Origin: Viola odorata
Taxonomy: Eukaryota; Streptophyta; Magnoliopsida; Malpighiales; Violaceae
Reading direction: 5' to 3'
NCBI GenBank assembly: GCA_963691705.1
Contig: OY829540.1
Coordinates: 71,968,367-72,032,366, forward strand
Length of the DNA stretch: 64,000 nt
The stretch's first letter is position 1. The number at the start of each line of letters is the position of its first letter. The position numbers and the translations under genes were made by a program. Under the pieces are notes generated by a model that was not told where the DNA came from, ran no database searches, and worked only from the letters and a program-made list of their open reading frames with translations. This document shows, one piece after another, positions 58,301-64,000 of this stretch.

Positions 58301-61300
58301 GAATTAAAATATATACCATCTTCTCAAGCACTTTCTAAGGAACGAGCCAAAGCCAAACACACAAGTTTTGGCCGTGAAACATAACATTGGACATAGAATC
58401 TAAGCAGACAGAAACACAAAAATCGGAAGTTAAGGATCAATAAACAATCTGGTAACAGTAAGTGAACTATGGTGTGCGCATATTCATGAGATCTTGACAA
58501 ATAAAGGCACCGCAAAGCTGACAAAACAAGGATGATAATAAATAAACTACTAAACAAACAAAGACCCGTGTAAGATTTTGCAGCGGAATTAAGTTAGAAG
58601 GACAAGTGAGAGTGCGAGAATCAGAAAAGCATGAAACTTTAACTCTCTCCGCTCAAAATCTTGAACGGACAGAAGAAAAAACAACCAAAGCTAGAAGTGT
58701 GGAGAAAGGGGACTCACCGGAAACGGAAGGAAATTACACCCAACGGTTGTAATTGCAGAGGAACGGCAGTGGAAAGGAGAAGGAGAAGGAGAGAGGAGTG
58801 AGATCTGTTGGTGTTCAGTGATCAGTCAACCGCAAGTCAATTGTAGTAGTATAAAATAAAACAAAACGACATTTGTACGGAAGGATGACGTGACAAACAG
58901 AGATGAAGCAATTACGGAGTATTTTTGTTGGCACGCTCATGATTTGAAGACCAAATTGCTCCGCCAAAAACTTCTCTACATATACACAAAAGAAGCAGAA
59001 GATTAGAAGATTATTTTAAAGGATGAGATCATCAAATCATTATTCTACTAAACAACTGTTAATATTCCAAAGTAATCGCAGTGTAGTGTTAATCATGACC
59101 TTCTCTTCTTTATTTAGGGCTTTTTTCTTTGGATAATTGATAGCTCGAAGTAGGTACCCAACTCGAGACTCTACTAATACGGTAAGTAATAATACAATTT
59201 ATTATGCTTGTACTCTCACGGTAGAGTTTTAAGATGAATAAGTATATGTACACCTTACCTATGAATTATACTCTCATTTTACTCCCTTCATAAACATCCA
59301 AGCGTACATTTTACTATCTAGTCCCTACTACTACTTGACTGAGTTGACTCTTCTTTCTTTCTTTCTTTCTTTTTTTATTTTTTTTGTTAAACTACTTAAC
59401 TTCTCGATGAAGTAGTAGCTCTGTAGCAGTCAGTAGCTTGTTTATGCCCAAAGCCAAAAGGTATGCTAAAGTGATTTTGACTGATTGAGCCCTTGAAATG
59501 ATCGGAAAGATAAAGAAACCTGCGAGGCATTCATTATCTTTTCGATTCTTGTGAAAGAACATATACTTTATTTATTACTCCCTCCACAATTTATTAATTG
59601 ACGCCCGTACCGTAGATACGCATATCGAGGAGATCGGATGACGCACTATTTGACCTCAAAAAATTCCAAATTTTACGTTAGAAAAAAATACGAATTTTTT
59701 TTTAATTAAATAGTGTGTCATCCGGTCTCCTCGACATGCGTATCTACAGTACGGATGTCAATTAATAAATTGTGGAGGGAGTACTATTTTATTAGTAGTG
59801 ACGGTACTAATAAGATTTCGAATTTAAGTAGTGCACTTTTTACTTATAAATAAAATAGATAAAATATAATATATGATGTGAATATCAGAGAGACCAGAAA
59901 AAAGAGTGTTGAAAACTTGAAAAAAACTAATGGAATTGGTATACTATCTGTTAGTATAAAAAAATTGTAGAATTTCTTAGTACGTGATGCATTTTCTGTA
60001 TGTTTATGGGTAATTACTTTGCTTATACTTTGCAAAATTAGTCTAAATAATATTTTCTTATTTAATGGATGGATACCTGTCAACCCTATAAGAAGGAATT
60101 CACCTAAATTCCTGATAAACAACAGATAACAGATAAGAGAGGAAGAATGAAACAAAAAAATCATAAAGATGTTTGACAGGAAATAGCAAAATTTGAAAAG
60201 TGAAATCCACATCAGCACATTTATATATTTGACACCATCATCTTCTCCACATGGACTCTCAAAGGTACAAGACCGATAGTCTGCAACTATCCGCTTTCAG
60301 CCATGCTTATATTTTAACAAAACTTCTTCCCAAAAAATGGATGAAATTACAACAATCAGTAAACTACAACAAAGGAAAATGAAAGAAAAGGCTCAGGTGT
60401 TTATCCTACAAGCATCGAACTATTTGCCCCCCAATGCGAAAAGGAATATTAAAGATGCAGACTACAGGACAAAGTCTGGGGTGACACTAACTAATGGATA
60501 AAACAAACCATTTGACTATAGCAACATCTCAGCAATCTGAATAGCATTAAGCGCGGCTCCTTTGCGTATTTGATCACCGCAGACAAAGATATCCAACCTG
60601 TTTCGAACTCCATAATCAGTACGGCAGCTCTTTAGAAAGGAACAGTAACAATTAACTAAATAGCAGATCATAGTGAGGGTTACCCATGATTCCCATCTTG
60701 AGACACATCCTGGCGTATCCTGCCAACTGCAACATCATCTTTGTTTGATACCTCCAATGGTGTAGGGAAGTGATTGGATGCCCTGTCATCAATGACCACC
60801 ACTCCAGGTGCGGTTTTCAGAATATTTTTTGCCGTTTCCTGGGAAAATGCAATCTTATTAATTTGGGAGCTAGAAAATTCTCTCTTCATAGTACAAAGAT
60901 TAAAACAAAGAAAAGTAAATTTAAGGCTACATTTAATTGAAAGCATGAAAATTAACCCCTGCACTAGGTGATTGGATTCAACTTCCATGCCATGAAAACA
61001 ACTGAAAAGGACTGTCCTTAACACCATAGTTTATGCACATCTTAATTAATGTCATGTGAAGGGTTAACAAGTAATAGATGCAGAACAAAGAAAAAGGTGG
61101 GTTTGAATTTGAGAAAGAACTTATGGACTGACTCTACATAATCATTCACAGTTGTTGGCATTACCTCATCAAGGGGGTTCTCAAATTGAAGATTAACACT
61201 TTCTGCATGGGCACGCATGACAGGAACTCGTATACATGTTGCAGTGACTTTGACATTCATGTCATTCTGGAATACAAAAGCGCGTTTATTAATGCCCAAA

Positions 61301-64000
61301 CATAAAATGCATCAGCTCTAGAAATGCAAGACAAAGCACCTAATGAAGTATGAAGTGCAAATTAAAACCACCAACTTTAAGACTTACCCAAATCTTTCTG
61401 GTTTCTTTCACTAATTTCATCTCCTCTTCATTGTACCCATTTGCCAAAACAGGTGCATTGTGTGAAAACAGATTAAAAGCATACTGCAAATCAAACGATA
61501 AGAGGTTGGTTTCAAAAGCTTGGTAATACATGACAATTACTATTAAGAAAAATAGTAAAGCACTTCTGTAAGAGATAGACAAACCTGTTGGCTGAATATG
61601 TTGCAAGTGGGTGGTTTTCCTTCCAAGACCTGGTCATTGTGCAAATATGTAAATAAATAAAATAAAAAGTTGACCTCAAAGAAGATTCTTTCTATTACTT
61701 ATTATTTTCGATGAAATTGTATAGGAAGAAGATACCTCACGAGTCTGCAGTTCAAGTTCTTCCATTGCAGCAGCACCAGCGCCACTGGCTGCCTGATATG
61801 TGCTGACAACCATGCGTTGCACCTGAAGCACACAACAATATGTTGAATTTATGACAGAAGTATGAAGGTACACCAACTAATACTCTTTGATGTTTGATAT
61901 GCTTGTTATTAGCCATAGTGCAGGAGCCTTGAGGTATAGTAATACCCAGATTTGACAAATAATTGAAAAACCCCTTCATTCGGCTTCAACCCAGGTATGA
62001 TTGTCAGTAGAGATATGCATGTCACAGGATTATTGACTAAACTTACTATTCAATGTTCTAACTATCGATCCTAATAGCAATATAAACAAAATGAGACAAA
62101 AGACTAAAAAAACAGCCACCAAATAATACAAATTGATTCAAGTTTTGCATAATTAAGGTTTAGCAATTTGAGAGTAACCTTGGCGTGCCTATGCAGTGGT
62201 GTGGCGGCCATCAAGCAAATAATAGTGGAGCAATTAGGATTGGCAATCAAAGCCCCCTTCCCCTTTCCAACCTTAATCCCTTCCATAGCCTCCGGATTGA
62301 CCTCAGGAATCACCAACGGAATCCCATCCACCATTCTGAAAGCCGAACTATTGTCCACCACAATCGCGCCTTTCTCCACCGCCAAAGGCCCAAACTTCTT
62401 GCTGATGGACCCGCCGGCGCTGAACAGAGCAATGTCGACCCCATCAAAGCTATCAGCTGTGAGCTCTTCAATGGTGTAGTCCCTATCTTCGAAAGTGAGG
62501 TGTTTTCCGGCAGAGCGCTTGGAAGCGAGCATCTTGATGGAGCTGTAAGGGAAGTTTCGGTCGGAGAGAACGGAGAGGAATTCTTGGCCAACGGCGCCGG
62601 TGATGCCCACCACGGCGAGGGAAGGGGCGTTTTCTTGAAGGGACATGCGGATTCTGGATGCGGATGTGAGCTTGGTGGGTTTGGGTTTAAGGGAGATTTT
62701 GGAGAAGAGTTGAGCTTCGTGGAGGCTGGGGTGAGTAAGAGAAGCCATTGTTGCTGTTTGCAGGAGAGTGTAAGAAATGAAGAGGCGGCGGCCTGCGGCG
62801 GACAAGTGAAAATAGTGGAGTGAGGAGGGAGGGTTTTATAACTTGGGTAAACTACAAATTGGTCCCTAATTATAGAGTTACAATTGAATAGACCCCTAAA
62901 GGTTTGTTCCTTTGAATTCAATACTTAAAATTAAATAAGATCATTGATATTTTCGAGCTGCAGAAATGTTTGTAGTAAGTAATTATTTCACGTAAACGTC
63001 ATATTAAATTTTAAGTGTTTGATGTAGAATCACTCATACTAAATACTTATTGATGTTTTTGTTTACTCTTATAAATTACGGTTCGAACTTTTGAAAAATA
63101 ATACTCTCTTTATTTCATATTATAGTTTTTATTAAGAATTTGTTTTTTTTACATTTCCTAGATGATTTGTTGTATACCTTTACTAATTTAATTCTTTACT
63201 TTTTACTTTTCCTAATTGATTAGTGATTATCTGTAATATAATATTGGAAGGATAAGGAGAGCATCACTCTCAAATTTCATAAGATTTTGCTTTTTTTAAA
63301 AAAAGAAAAAATCTTAAAACTATTATAAAGGTTACAATTGTAATTTTAAAAAAATTATAATATTGACATTATAAATTTTTAAACTATTGGGAGTTAAATG
63401 GAACGTTTTATAAACAATAAAGTTCTTTATATATAGTTTACGCTACTAATACTATCATTTAAACTATAAGAAATTAAGTGAAATATTCTGTAAATAATAA
63501 AACATTAGAAGGGTCTGCTTGAGTTGAGATAGCGTTCTCCACGTAAATGTTTACACCAGAAATAGTTTTGACCATTAGATTTATGATAGGAAAAAACATA
63601 AAGCAATCTCAAACAGACCATAATAAAATTACATTAGCTTAGCTACATGCAGATCAATTTAGGCATGGTATACCTGTAAGAACTCATTTCATCCCATAAC
63701 TCATTCCAGTTAAGTCTAAGTTGATCATATCATACAGTACATCTACATTATAAGCCATAAGGAGGTAACCTGCAATGAATTCCATAATCTAGTTTTCTTG
63801 ATCAATCCTCTAATTGGGGCAACACAACATCTTGAATAAGAACAGCCTTTGCTTGACCACCATATTCTTCCGGTAAGACTTCTTCACCGACTTCGTTCAC
63901 AAACTCTTTTCGCTCTTCTTTGTTGGTTACTATGACAATCTGCATCGATCAACACAAAGTAAGACGAGCTTCAATCCAGATATCGCGTGCGAACTCAGCT

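Overview
The window is a nuclear segment of a flowering plant, most likely a eudicot. Genes have many AT-rich, GT-AG introns. Intergenic DNA is AT-rich and full of MITEs, foldback elements, SINE-like sequences and a Copia-type LTR element. I cannot name the species. All exon models below were built by eye from reading frame and splice consensus. Those of the two methyltransferases, TPS, MACPF, RDR1 and ASD close in frame over their whole length.

Layout. (1) 1-377, minus: an open frame running off the left edge that resembles plant Transposase_28-type proteins. (2) 1.2-9.3 kb: a tandem array of CCoAOMT-like O-methyltransferases in the order relic, gene, relic, gene, relic, with many indel-type insertions separating the copies. 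(3) 9.86-11.71 kb: a 1.85 kb foldback element with arms of about 790 bp. (4) 12.4-24.5 kb: a large CC-NB-ARC-LRR resistance gene, preceded by a broken copy of its first exon and carrying a duplicated LRR exon and a 1.6 kb insertion in intron 6. (5) 25-31 kb: gene-free DNA with a hAT/Tip100-like element, MITEs, extra copies of the NLR promoter box and a stray copy of the TPS leader. (6) 31.8-35.2 kb: an intact class II trehalose-phosphate synthase gene. (7) 35.85-38.56 kb: a young Copia element that keeps only gag and protease. (8) 39.9-40.5 kb: a second foldback element. (9) 41.6-47.0 kb: a MACPF-domain protein of the At1g14780 type. (10) 49.2-50.8 kb: a SABATH carboxyl methyltransferase with a doubtful first exon. 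(11) Minus strand: RDR1 (51.4-58.7 kb), aspartate-semialdehyde dehydrogenase (60.5-62.7 kb) and the last exon of a Sec14/CRAL-TRIO-like protein (63.8 kb).

Themes. Left of about 50.8 kb the genes are on the plus strand; right of it they are on the minus strand. Four neighbours (NLR, MACPF, SABATH methyltransferase, RDR1) belong to families tied to salicylate-dependent defence, while TPS and ASD are metabolic or regulatory housekeeping genes. I see no operon-like unit and no clearly new system. The most informative signals are the alternating gene/relic array with a gene-conversion tract, LRR growth by whole-exon duplication, the palindromic NLR promoter box found four times, the gag-only retroelement and the SABATH gene whose start exon looks SINE-derived.
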